Part shown: piece after piece, positions 13,975 to 26,600 of the stretch
How the letters are laid out: each line of letters opens with the position of its first letter
Position numbering within the stretch: position 1 is the first letter of the stretch
Assembly: GCA_000499405.2 (NCBI GenBank)
Contig: HG738138.1
Location: forward strand, 8,244,888-8,308,887
Source of the DNA: Onchocerca volvulus
Taxonomy: Eukaryota > Nematoda > Chromadorea > Rhabditida > Onchocercidae
Direction of reading: 5' to 3'
DNA length: 64,000 nucleotides
Notes under the pieces: model-generated
The model's input: the letters and a program-made list of their open reading frames with translations, nothing else
What the model was told of the DNA's origin: nothing
Database searches by the model: none
Program-made: the position numbers and the translations under genes

Positions 13975-14187
13975 ATGAGGAATGGACGAACGTTTAGAAG
14001 GTCACGCACTTCAAAGATAACATTATGCGTGGAAGATTATAATACTGACGTGAATGAAGATTCAATTTGCGCCAAACCAACAATGATTCATGTACGACAT
14101 ATGGAAATGACGTGCAATATTACAATCCTATACGAGAATTCTAAACGCATTACAGTGGAATCATCTCCACGTTATTTGGGAATATAA
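13975..14187 (+). CDS. Small ORF of unknown function (70 codons)
   Basis: ATG-initiated frame with varied, non-low-complexity residues, starting MRNGRTFRRSRTSKITLCVE and ending SSPRYLGI. It lies 50 bases downstream of the donor at 13926, inside the inferred leader intron. No signal peptide, domain or family is recognised. Length is within what chance can give here; kept because it starts with ATG and its composition is coding-like. Confidence 0.2.
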   Translation: MRNGRTFRRSRTSKITLCVEDYNTDVNEDSICAKPTMIHVRHMEMTCNITILYENSKRITVESSPRYLGI

Positions 14188-14600
14188 ATACTTAATTGCA
14201 GCTTAGAATGAAACGATCTACACAATCATGCATGTCGTCGTATTTTTTATGATTTCGATTTTTGGCATTAAAACTAAAACAAGACTTGAATGAGTGATAA
14301 AGAATAAACTAGAAATCTGCTTTTGTCACACTTGAATTTTCCTACTTCAGAATTGTAGGTGTGGATATGAACGAAGCTCTGGTTAAGTTAGACATGGTGC
14401 TATGAAATACTCCAAATAAATAGCAATAAATTCATCATTGAACAGAGTCTGATTACAATAATATCACCTTCTATAGTTGCATTTATAGTGTTTGTTACAG
14501 CAATGGTACTACTTGTTACAGATTCTTGGGTCGCTGATTTAGAGAGTACTAATATGTGTATATTTGCTTTTAAAAGAGCTATGAGTTGACCTTATATTGA

Positions 14601-15472
14601 TTATTTAATCATGGTACAATGTTTTGTTTCGTTTTTACTACTATTTTTACTCGGTTTTTTTGTCCAAAACAAATAATATGCTACATATCTATGAATGATA
14701 AATGCATTAAAGTCTGGACTATAATTTTTATTGTGATTATTCGGTTGGTGCAATAAGTAGAGTTCAATTCGTTGTTGATATAACAGGTATTTCGCGTATA
14801 AATGCATAAACGAATCCTGATTCCAGTTTATTAGAATTTGAGCACAAAAATTCAAAAGGCATTCCTCAGTCAGCAACGATGACCCTTCTAGTATACTCCT
14901 AGCTTGCCAGAAATAGTTTTGAAAAATAAGAATAAACTCTTCAATCAGTTCTTCTAAAGCTTTGTTATACGAGTTACCTTCAAAAATTGGAATTATTTCA
15001 TTTTCACAAACTTTTGGCACTTTTCGTAACTTTGGATCAGCTGTCAATTTTATGCTATGTATATTCTCATTCAGAGATTTCCAGTAGGTTCTTCTCTGAT
15101 GAAACTTTGTTATAATTATTGCTTTGTTATAATTACTGCTCGAAACAATAAGTAGGGGAATGAAAAATAAACTTGACAATTTGAAACAGTAATTCTACTG
15201 TTATTTGGTCGAAAATAAGGAAGTGCTTGCGAAGGAAAATGTTTTTAGCAGCTGCAATTTTCAGCACTTTCTTTTCTAACTATTCTGTTGCGATTTAATT
15301 TAGTAATGGGATTTTAATTTGTTCATGCATAGAGTTATTTATTATTGAAGATATTCTATTTTCGTGCTACACACTGGTGATGATGATACTTGCCTTTCGA
15401 CCAAATATCTTTCAGGACATCCTGAATATAATCTTGATCAGAATTATTTTTGCACTGTGAATTTCCATCCAT
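14601..15472 (-). CDS. Uncharacterised 205-residue protein, two exons
   Basis: The open frame from 15197 down to the stop at 14603-14601 is long for AT-rich DNA but lacks an early ATG, so it must be a terminal exon. An upstream exon, 15472-15390, starts MDGNSQCKNNSDQDYIQDVL and ends at a donor AA|GTATCA in phase 2, matching acceptor GAGCAG at 15136 (exon 2 from 15135). Together they give 618 nt. The protein is predicted mostly helical, with motifs ALEELIEEFILIFQNYFWQA and LLTEECLLNFCAQILINW, a Tyr/Leu-rich middle and a basic tail. No signal peptide or membrane span is evident in this model. I recognise no family. It lies antisense within the inferred ATF4 leader intron. Confidence 0.5.
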
Positions 15473-15554
15473 TCAATTCACAAATAGAGAAGAATAAATG
15501 ATGCTTGCAAGAGATACTGGAAGCTCACCGCTCTCTTCCTTTCTTCGGTAAGGG

Positions 15555-15632
15555 TAGGAAGGCCTAAAGCAATCAAAGTTTGTTCGATAAAAGTGTGCTT
15601 GACGTTCTTCGTCCGTCTACTTCTTATCGTCA
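15555..15632 (+). repeat. Copy 1 of an ~80-nt direct repeat
   Basis: Shares a clear imperfect match with 16106-16191, including an identical AAAGCAATCAAAGTTT core, TTCGATAAAA and GTCTACTT blocks in the same order. Copy 1 is followed by a T-rich run. Function unknown; strand given is arbitrary. Confidence 0.7.
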
Positions 15633-15732
15633 ATTTTTTTAAATTTTTTATCTTTATGTATCCATAACAGCTAATGCACCTTGCAAATGCTCGCCACCAT
15701 CTCAGTGCAACTTACAAAGTTTGTGAGTGTAT

Positions 15733-15749
15733 ATATATATATATATATG

Positions 15750-15791
<42 letters not shown>
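15733..15791. repeat. (TA)n/(TG)n microsatellite
   Basis: A run of TA dinucleotides passes into about 25 TG dinucleotides. Simple sequence with no gene in it. Confidence 0.95.
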
Positions 15792-15793
<2 letters not shown>

Positions 15794-16105
15794 TGCAGGA
15801 ATATGATAAGCATCATTAGGCAGTTACTTTTCTAAAAAAAAAATATAAAATTTTTAAATTAGGAAAAAGCACGGTTTAAAATTTATCCATTATTATCCAC
15901 TATGACATTTCCTGATTTCTGGAGCAAATGATCGAGAAAAACTTTCTTGCATCATCTTCTTCGCCATGCAATTTATATCAAAGCCAAAATTTTTCTTGTT
16001 TCCTAAATTGTTTTAAAGATTGAAATTACAAAGATGCAACAAAGAAACAAATTTTTTAAGATGCCGAAAACTGACTGTTATGCTTTTTTTTTTTTTGAAA
16101 AGTGA

Positions 16106-16191
16106 TAGGAAGTTCCAAAGCAATCAAAGTTTTTTCGATAAAAAAGTAAGCTGAACAGTTCCTTACGCTGTCTACTTTCCTTGTTATCGCA
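16106..16191 (+). repeat. Copy 2 of an ~80-nt direct repeat
   Basis: Second copy of the element at 15555-15632, 550 bases downstream, with small indels between conserved blocks. It lies upstream of the bZIP coding exons. No further copy was found by eye in the window. Confidence 0.7.
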
Positions 16192-16642
16192 CTAGTTGGC
16201 GTTGCCCTTTTTCATAGCACCATAATCATTGTCTAATTTTGAACTATAAAGTTATCATTCATAATTTTCCATTTTTTTACAAATTTATGAAAGTACAATA
16301 ACGATGAAAAATTCTTTTTGACATTTACTCTTCTCATCAAAGATCCTGAATTACCAGATTGTCAGTCAGTAATAAATTAGGGTGGTCAACAAGATTGATC
16401 TTGCAATTTCCAGAAAAATTCAGGATTGTCCCGTCATCAAATATCTTAATGAACCGTTATGATTCAGGAATGGTCACATTAGAAGACTTAAGGCCGTAGA
16501 AAATTCATCGGGATATTGATATTATAGTACTTCACCATTATATGAGCTATTACGGTAGAGTTCAGTTGTTGGGATAATTTCTTTTAATTTTTGATTACTA
16601 TAGAGGTAAGATGCCTAAAGCACCTATTTATGATTTACAGGA

Positions 16643-18095
16643 ATGACAAATCCATCCGACGCGGATGACTTACTGAAAAGATCCATATTCAGCTCTATTC
16701 TTGGATTTGGCCGTAAAGTAAAAAATACAGGTCAGAATTTTGCTGGAAATCACGTTATTTTCTGAAACAGAATCACTGCTGGAATAATTTGCATGAAACA
16801 AGTAGAAATTTTTGATCACTATACAGATTATTATACACCTTTTTACTATATAGCTTTTTCGAAATTTCTAGTATAATGATTGACAAAAAATGATCTTCAA
16901 CATATCAACCTTATAGGGAGGATAGGATCGGTGAAAGATGAAGATGTTAGTGGTCCAGCGGTCAGCATAAATAATAACAGTACCACAGTACTGAACAATT
17001 TAACTCCATACAAACGTAAATATCGTACAAAACAAGAAATATACAATGAAATAGTTTGCGAATGTGCCGAACTGGAAAAAAATAAGGTTTTTAAGGTTTC
17101 TTGATCTAAGTTGAACCTAGAACTTGAATTGAAATCAGGATACAACATTGTTATTAAATCGGATAATTCGCATTGCTTGATATCCAAACTTATTGTGCAA
17201 TATTCAAGTGTATGCTTATCATAGGCCTCATCAATGTCGAATTCAGCTCAGATGAAATCTGTAGCATGCTCTACGAGCGAACTTATGGATATGGCAATAA
17301 ATCCATACAGCCTGGATCCGCGACTTCCGACAGAGCACAGTAACAACAAAACAATACAGAATTTAGTTCATTTACTGGTGGCAGCTGTAAAGGAAAGTGG
17401 GATCCTCAATGACCAAAGTGGAACAAATTCACCGGAAGACATACTGAAACGTAAAAGGCTCCAGGTATATTTTTTTGTGAAGCAAAAGATCACTAATGTA
17501 CACAGTAAGTGCTGCGGAAGCTTTCCGAAACTTTCAGGAAATATGCATTAATTGACTTCTAGATAAAGAAAATTACGCACATCATGAAAGCTCAAGAATG
17601 AAAAGGAAGAAGAGAGAGAATTACAGCACTAATTAGCGGGTACATGTTTTTAATATATGAAAATAAAATTTGATACGTATGGAATTATATAATTATATCT
17701 GTGTCGGTTCAAATTTTGAATAGTATTTGTATTGTTGAAAGTGAAAAATATTACTAGTATCTTATTTGAAGTATATGTTTCATGAATATATGAACTATGA
17801 GTCGTACATATGCGTTACATGTATTATATTTGTCACTAGTGAAAGCCAGTTAGGTAAATGCAAGGCATAACTTGATTTATTCTTAAAATATCTGCTGCAT
17901 ACTGCAACTGTTCAGAACAAGAAAGCAGCGATACGCTACCGAAGACGACAGAAGGAGCTCAAAGAGGAGGCAGAATTGGAATTGACAATCCTCGTGAACA
18001 AAAATAATGAAATGAAAAACGAAATTAAACGAATGCAAGCTGAAATCGATCAACTGAAAGCACGAGTTTTGCAAAGAACCAGCGAGGAAGTGTAG
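16643..18095 (+). CDS. ATF4-type bZIP transcription factor
   Basis: Four exons (16643-16730, 16917-17086, 17225-17464, 17916-18095) total 678 nt and 225 residues with all phases agreeing. The start ATG lies two bases after acceptor GATTTACAG. The C-terminal bZIP spans the last intron: ILKRKRLQ ends exon 3 and NKKAAIRYRRRQK begins exon 4. The basic-region signature N-x-x-A-A-x-R-Y-R with RYR is characteristic of ATF4/ATF5, followed by a zipper of about 35 residues ending at TSEEV. Such factors drive amino-acid and ER-stress responses in the nucleus; the C. elegans counterpart is named atf-5/atf-4. The N-terminal 165 residues are not conserved with anything I recognise. AATAAA follows the stop at 18109. 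Orthology is inferred from the bZIP alone. Confidence 0.85.
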
Positions 18096-19503
18096 TCCTT
18101 CCATATAAAATAAATTTACATCACACTCAGCTTTCATAAAGATTTACATCATCTCAATTTTTGATTAAGATTTTGAATCTTCAACCATCGAAAATGGATG
18201 AATCTTACCACCGCTTACATTTCATGGCTTGAACTTAATGAAATGAACCGAGAGGCCACATGTCCTGTTCATTGTATCGCCTATTGTTAGTCCCTACCAG
18301 AAATTTTTTGCCACTTCTGATCATTTTTAAACTAATTTTTTATCTCACAAAATAACTGTTATGTTTTGAATCATCTAAATTGGACTTGTACTGAAACTTT
18401 TCATTACTTGAAATTTGCAAAATGATAAAGCCAAACAAATGAATTTATTTACAAACTACGTTGTGTGCTAAATGCATTCAAATGATGGGAACAGTGAAGT
18501 AAAACAATATGATAAAGAGAGCAAAAGCTTCTCAAATACAAAGAAATCTGTTTAATGAAAGTATGCAAAAATCCCTAAACTCTTTTTTTCACTTTCTCCT
18601 TCATTTCATAAAAGGAATGCATACCTATTTAATTACCAAATGTTTAGTTTGTGAACGCACGTAGAAGAATATATTAAAAAATACTGGATATTCAGGATTA
18701 CAAAAATTACTAAGTAATCTGTAAAATTTAAATGGAAAAAGCACGAAATGTTTTTACCAACTCCTATAAACAACATACAATTATCTATTTACTATAAATC
18801 ATACATACTTTATTCTAAAAGCGACAAAAGAAAAAAAAAAACTTGAACGAAGTATACAAAACGTACAATTTTAAGTGAATTTGACATGTACCCAAAGTTA
18901 AAGATATTTGAAGCATTCACAACACAGAGAGATTACATGTAATGTGTCTGGCCAATTTACAGAAATTGGAACATTTTTTTTAAAATAAAAAGTCACGAAA
19001 CATTCCCGAAAATTAAAAAAAAAAAGCCTATTCTACATAATGTAATAGCAAAGAGAATGATACACAAAAATTAAAATCGATTCCTAAAATAATGAAAAAA
19101 AGATCTTTTAAGATAAAATGGTCACAAATGTACAGAATATCAGAAAAACTGTGCATCTACAATATCTCATACAGTCAACAGAATTCGTCCTCATTATTGA
19201 ACTGAATCGAATAGAAATTCGAATAATAAAATACGGAAATACAACACCGTAATAAATTCGGCATTAAAAACAGTAGTAAATAATGAAAAAAAATATCTTT
19301 GAGGATAAAATGACTGAAGTGGTAAAATGATCATGAACAGGAGTGAGGTTAAAGAAAAAGGACCAAAAGAAATGTTTGCTGATAAACCAAGCACTTTCTG
19401 AGGAGCGTGTAATTCCTTCTTGTGAAAGATTGAAAAAGATGATCAAAATGAATAAAATCTGCACGGCTTTACGCTATTTTCACATAAAGCGTTCCATAAC
19501 TTT
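18096..19503. other. Convergent 3' region between bZIP and kinesin genes
   Basis: About 1.4 kb of AT-rich sequence between two convergent gene ends. It should contain both 3' UTRs. AATAAA at 18109-18114 fits polyadenylation of the plus-strand gene. No coding exon was recognised. Confidence 0.5.
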
Positions 19504-22500
19504 TCATTCATAATTAGACTGCCAAAGAGCGACAGTTGTATCACTAGAAATATAAATAGACATTGTAACGTCCCAAATTATGATTTGACTAAGAAAATTC
19601 CTTATTTCTGCGTCGTCTGCTCTATTAAGTGCTTTTCCTACTTAAGCAATTATAACCAGAAAGAAATATAGTGTTATGGGATTTATACTACATCGTAATG
19701 GAATTTGAAATAAAGCTTCGAATAATGAAAGTCTATAGATCTTTTGCACATCGTGGAAGGATGAAATCATTTGAAAAGATTTTATATATTGACAATCCCT
19801 GCTACTAAGAAATGTATTTAAAAACAAAAAATTTGCATATTTCAGCTTTGTCAATTAAATGAAATGCGTGAAGTAGAGGATCATCGCTGAGAAATGAAAA
19901 ATTGCAGGAAAATTTGTAAAAATTACCTAGAAGCGGTAAAAAGGATGCCTGAATGAGTCGCCAAATCGTTGATCGCTTCTTCGTGAGCATGAGAAATCTA
20001 AAAATATGTCAAAGACAATAACAATCAGCTTGCTAAAATGGAAGCATGAAAGAGCATAAAGTAAAAATAAAATAAAATAACCTGGTCAACGAAACGTAAT
20101 TTACGCGTGCTCGTAATATCCCAAACTTTCACTTGACCTTCCTTACAAGCCGTAACTAATAAAGGTCTGTAGCTATCTAGAATACACATGGACTGAATCC
20201 ATTTATTGTGTGCTTGTAATTCAATATGGTCTCTCTTCATATCTTGCAATGAGAAACGCATGATGTCCTGGAAAAAGAGAAAATTTAAAATTTCCTTAAA
20301 AATCACAAAACATATTTACAATGTAAAACTCCAGATAATAAATCTAATGGATTGAAAATATCTTGACAAAAAACATAAATAAATCTACCACATTTAAAAA
20401 ACCAGTTCACCGAAAATGACAGAATAGGAACAAAAAAAAAATACTGCTCCGAAGTTCGCAAGAATAAATTCTAATTACTCTGATTATAAATCATACTAAC
20501 CGTATCTCTAGAAGCAGAAAATACGGAATCACCATAAGCAACAATGGATGTAACGCAGTCATAATGAGCTGCCGAAAATTCATGAGAAGCTTCGAAAAGA
20601 CCTAATCCATCAGCATTGATTTCATACATCTTGACATAGTGATCACGAGAGCCAGTGAAGATTTTTGGTTTTACGCCACCCAAAAATCCAAGGCATGAAA
20701 CTTCTGATCTAAATTCCCTTTATATGAAATATGTCAGGGCTCTTAACAAACTCGCAAAAGAAAGGCGAAGGATAATATTTCGGATTTCTGGAAGAAATTT
20801 TATGATAATGATAAACCCAAATAATACTCTAAAAAACTATCAAAACTCACAATGGTTATGAAAATTTTTAAAATAGTAATAAAATAATGTTAAATAATAA
20901 TAATGCTTGAATAATAAATCTTTTATTATTTGAATTGTTAAAGTATATTGCCTCGAGCCATGAGTCGCGGCCGATAAGCGACCGAATGGTGCAAATTTTT
21001 CTAAATTCCAAATACGGACATCACTGTTGAATGTTGTAAACATAAGTCTGCAAAAAACACTTCTAAAATAAAATTCACAAACTTATGCAATACTGATATT
21101 TTTCTTCTGTATTTTCTTCTTTACAATTTTCAAAATTTTAGATGCACTAAGCCATTATGGAACATATTAGTATACTCAATATAGAAAAAGAAAAACAGCT
21201 GATTGAAAAAAGAGTAACACTTCATTTATAAAACGACAAAATATTATGTGTGACAGAGTGACTTACTTTCCTGTGTTGTCCAGTTCCAATGCATTAATCA
21301 CTGTTTCGGAAATGGGTAATACAGTTTGTCGAGGAGTATTTGCAGTCACAGTATCACCTGAACAGTATGAAAACTATGGATTTTATTTCCGCGCAGAACA
21401 AACAATATAATCTACATCTACTAGATCATCTGCTAGTGAAATCTAACAATGAAAATTTTTTGCAAATACGTTAAAAATAAGATATATCAAACCTGGATTT
21501 GATTTTCACATACCTGCAGCTGCAAGACCTGACGAATGCAGCGTACGTATACATTCTTCATTTCTCAAATCCCAAATGCGAACGAATGCCATAGACAAGG
21601 TCAGGACTAACTGACTGGAAGGAATAAAGCGTACACACGATACATTATTCGGATGATGGCCAAACGTACACTTCTCAACACCTTTTTCCAAATCCCATAT
21701 TTTTGCTGTTCTGTCTTAAAATGTACTATATAGACCAACCACAATAGTTTTGAAATTTTCTCTGTTGAAGCTGTCATCTTGATTCAGTAATCTAAACTTC
21801 AACAAAAGTTTAACAAAAACAAAGACGAAAACGCTTCAACAAAATCGCCATAAATTCCTTACGATTACCAAACCTTTTGAGCCGCTGATTACCATATTAC
21901 CGTTAGTATCCACCGAAAGTACCGTTCTAGTATGTCCATCTAAGGTGTGTGTGCGTACAAGTAAACGTGAAGCTGTTATTTTATCACGAGTCCCTATTAA
22001 TGTCCGAGAAACATATGGTAGTATACGGCCGCATCTTCTGAAACAAAGCAAGAATTAAAAGCAAAAGAATGGATTCTAGCAAAAATTAAACGATATACTC
22101 CGTATATGGCTAACGCAATTCTGAATTGTAAACTACTCTCTCGAAATCTCAATTCCAAAAAAATGAAGTAAAACCTTCGAGTAACACGACCAGATGACGG
22201 CGATTCAGTGGAACCTCGATCATCCAAATCCAGATCCATCAATTTCGTCACTTCATTTTTCACCTCCATACTCATACTACTTACGCTGCCCAGCTCCAAA
22301 AATCGTCCTCCTTCAACAGAATATTCCAGTGATTGCGCTTTTTCGACGATTTGATGGTCTAAAGATGGCGCTTCTTCGTTGACTTGCTCCAAATGCATTT
22401 TATCAGTAACCTGATCTTGCAATGATTCCTTTAGTGGATACAGTAACTCACTCGGTGTAGCTGTACGGCGACGAATCTTGTGAGCTGATACAGGAGATGA

Positions 22501-23643
22501 TACTGCAATTTTGCTTATTTTACTTATAATGTTTCACATGACTTCAACAAATTAGCGAGATAAGATCATAATGCAAATTACCTCCATGTGAGTCATCGCG
22601 TGAATCTGGTGTTACCTGATTTGCATTCGCCACTGATCTAACTTCTTCATTTTCCCGATATGGCGACGTATCTCTGCTACGATTTTGCTGCTCAGTATCC
22701 TTAATGAAGTGGTTTTAATTCTTTTAGCAAAAGCGAATTACAAGTATTTTTCGCACATTTCTGTGGATATTCAAGATAAGTTTATAAATCAAAACTGAAG
22801 TAAATCTGGAAACAACAGGAAAAATATTCCTTTTTCCATTCCATATTTCCAAATCATATGATTGTTGGATGAAAATCTTAAAGAAATAAAATTTCCGCAC
22901 TATGAAAGAGCAAATGATATTGCCGTCAAAACTGATACAAATTCAGAATGGTTGTAAATGTGCGCATTAAGAAACAAAGAAGACTCACTCTTTTAGCATC
23001 CTCCAACGCTTGATTCAAAATCACATCACTTAAAACTGATTCGTTTTGTAGTTCTTGGATCAACAATTCTGCTTCCTAGAGCATCAATAAATATTACGAT
23101 CTCAAGAAACAAGCTGAAGAAAAAAGAACCAATGTATATGAATGTTTCAGTAAAAAATATCCCCCCGGTAGGAAATATTTAACTATAGATAACACGTGGA
23201 AAAGGATCCGTGAACATATCCATACAAATAATTTGCATAAAACGGCTTCGGAAAATGCCATTTCACCTGTTTTCATTATTCAATGCATCATATTAAATTT
23301 CGAAAGTAAGACTTTCACTGCGAATGACTGTAATGATCTGGAGATCAGCATTCAAAACTATCTCAGTAATACATGCATGCTTCGTTTGCATTCTTATTTG
23401 ATGAAAAGAATTGTGTGAAATTGTACATAATCCAATATAAAATAATTCGAGATACTATTAGGATACCGTAAAAATTTTCAGCTTTTATAAATGTTGATTG
23501 TCAAGAGGTACTACCTTTCTTATTGCTGTCACAAATGTCAAACAGCAAAGACAGGTACCATGATACTCCAACATTTTTGAAACAATGATATTACCTTTGG
23601 TTGGTAAAATAAGACTTTCATTCTAAGTAAACAGGACCAAAAC

Positions 23644-23679
<36 letters not shown>

Positions 23680-26600
23680 GTATATATATATATATATAAA
23701 ATACTACGGTAAAACGAAACAAAAAGGTAAATAATAAATACAAGCAGTTTAACTTCAAGAATTCAATTTGTTTATCTAGCGTTGCATTTAATTCATATCA
23801 TTTCTGATTCTTTAAAGACCGAAACAATGTTCTAAAACAATGACTTAAAGGAACTAGTCAAGTCTTATAGGTTGAAGAGCAAGATTAACGCAGTTTATTC
23901 AGAAAATTTTAGTTTGAAACGAAGTTTCCCGAGTAAACAGTCATTTAGAATACCTCTACATTAATGAAAATAATTTATCAGAAAACAAAGTGAAAAAATT
24001 CCTATTATCAATGCAAGAGTTTAAGGCTTAAAATTAATATTAAATTTGCCAAAGATTTGCAACAAAAAATTGTAGCTCAGTTGTCATGCAAAAGTGGTTG
24101 TTATATTTCTTCACTGATCTTACTACAGTAAGCTTAATGAGGTTCTTTTTTTTTTCTTTTTTTTGTCAGAGAATACCCTAAATACTATACTGGAATGATC
24201 CTAATAAGCTCATGTCAGATTTTCATGATTGCCATTACTTTTTGCTATAAAGTCTCTACTACTCAACCTTCTGATAGTCATGACTCCTCTTTATAAAGCC
24301 ATGATCCAGCTGATTTCTCCACACATCTATCCAAACACACCACAATAACGTAATTCGAATATGTCTTTGACATAATGCTAATAATATGTGCAAGATGACA
24401 AGTTTTGGAAGATCAAATCAATTTATTCGTAGTTTTAGATGTCTCATCAAACTATGCAAACAAGGTTTAAACACCAACCTTTTTATCACTAAGAGCTTTA
24501 GCTGCAATAAATCCTTGCTCCAAACAAAAACCAAACAAATGCTTGAGGATAATTACTGCTTCACCAATTGATGAACAATTTTTAATTTCCATTTCGGCAT
24601 CGTGACAAGTTTCCGCATCTACCGTCCCCGAATCCTATAAAAGAAAACGTAAGTAGTGCTTTTACAGAAACATTATATTACAGAGTGATGGCCAACTAAA
24701 TAAACAGCTAAAATTAAGTAGTCGCGATGCCAAAATTATTACACATTACACTGAGATTTTCTAAAACACAAAACCTTTGAAAGCATATATTCTTTATCGT
24801 TGATGCAAACACAACAAATACACATGAAACAACGAAATAAATAATAAAATATGAAATAAGAACAGAATAGAGATAAAGCAGCAGTAAATGTCTGCTCAGA
24901 AGGAGTATATAAGCATGCATATATTTTATCTTTTACACATTCTCATCCTTCGAACAGGTGTTACTTTCAAACTCCTCAGAACTTAATTTTATTAAAAATA
25001 CATTTCTTTTTCATTTTGATCCCTATAAATTAAAAAATGAGAAATCATCCTGTAAAATTGGAAAAATTATGATTGGATGATGAGCAAAAAGGAATAGCTA
25101 TACAGTATGAATTTAGTGAATGTGGGCTTATCAAAACAAATAAATTGCTGATAATGCTTGAAATCACTATAATAAAGAAATCAAATTTAAAATCCATGCA
25201 GCAGTTTGATTTACTTCCTTGTCTATTTTTTCCATTTTAATTCACATCAACAAACTTTTAAACAAATCCTTTGTGAATGTAAATACATATGTGATATGGC
25301 TATGTAGCAGTTAACTATAGTTTCTTCAACAGTCCAATTCCGGCATCAAGTGTAATATTCTGCATAACAATCATATCATTCCTAGAAGCTATTTCACCTT
25401 TACAGTTCATACTTCTGGTCTTTTTGTGGCACATAAAAGAATTAACTGATAATCAATCAATGAAACTTACAACTAGTCGCATTTACAACTAATTCTTCTC
25501 TTTCTAATGGCAATTTTAAGTTCCTTCAATGTTTTTGGCTTTCTTCTTTTGTTTCTGTTGTTTTGTTGTTCAGTAGTATCATTGAAAAAAGAAAGAAACC
25601 AAACTTTCTTGAAGTAGTTTTGCGATTTTTTGAATGGAAACTTCATGAAAAATTCCTTAGCTTCTTTCATCTTATTAAGTACTCATATGTATTTCGCTAT
25701 ACGTAAACAAAATCTTCCGAAGAAAAAAGTTTTTCAAAATTTTAAAAGAAAAATATGTATAGGACTATGACCCCTCATATTCTGCAGCCTAGATCATAAA
25801 AATTTTTCTAGAAGTTTTAGTCCCTTCTAATGCTCGATTTTGTGGGCATTTCTTAGTGAATTCTTGCTTTCGCATAACTAAAAATAATTATTCCTTTAAA
25901 AAACATAGAGAGCAGAAGAGAAACTATCAGTCCAAATATTCTTGAAAACTCCGATATAATTAGAATTTAGCCTATTTTTCAATTTAGGTTACATAACTGA
26001 GTTCAGTTTCCATCCTCAGTAAGTGGTAATTCCCTAGATAACTAATTCTACTGTCAAGCTAAAGAAGAATTTGTTCTCTTTCTCTCTGCAGAGAAAGAAA
26101 TTATGTGTTAGAAATAGACAGAAACATTTATGAATCAGAAAAAAGGAATCAGAAAACTAATTTAAATAGCTGATCAGCGTAACCTTTAATCTTTAAGGTG
26201 TGAAACTAGAATAAGTATCACCTTATATTTGACTAGTAGTGATAGGATTTAAAAATAATTAAAATTAAAAACAGTGAAGTCTTGGCTGTATTTAGAAAGC
26301 GTACATGTTTGATATTTGGAGCTTTTGCAGTGTAAAAAATATTTTTCTTAAACATTTCATTCCACAACATTTGCTCTTAAAACTTCTAGGAAAAACTTTT
26401 ATGAGCTTACTATCCCGTTATGAGAATATGAAATCCTTATAGGCATTCAAGTTTCGAAAGTGTCTTCGAAAGTGTCACTTTATTGCCACTCTATTCACCA
26501 ACTTCTTGACTTTTTTCAAATTTGCTTTACTTAAATTTTTTTTGGTTGCAATTATTTTTTGCCATACATCCTTGCCTTTTGCTATTAATTCGACATTTTC

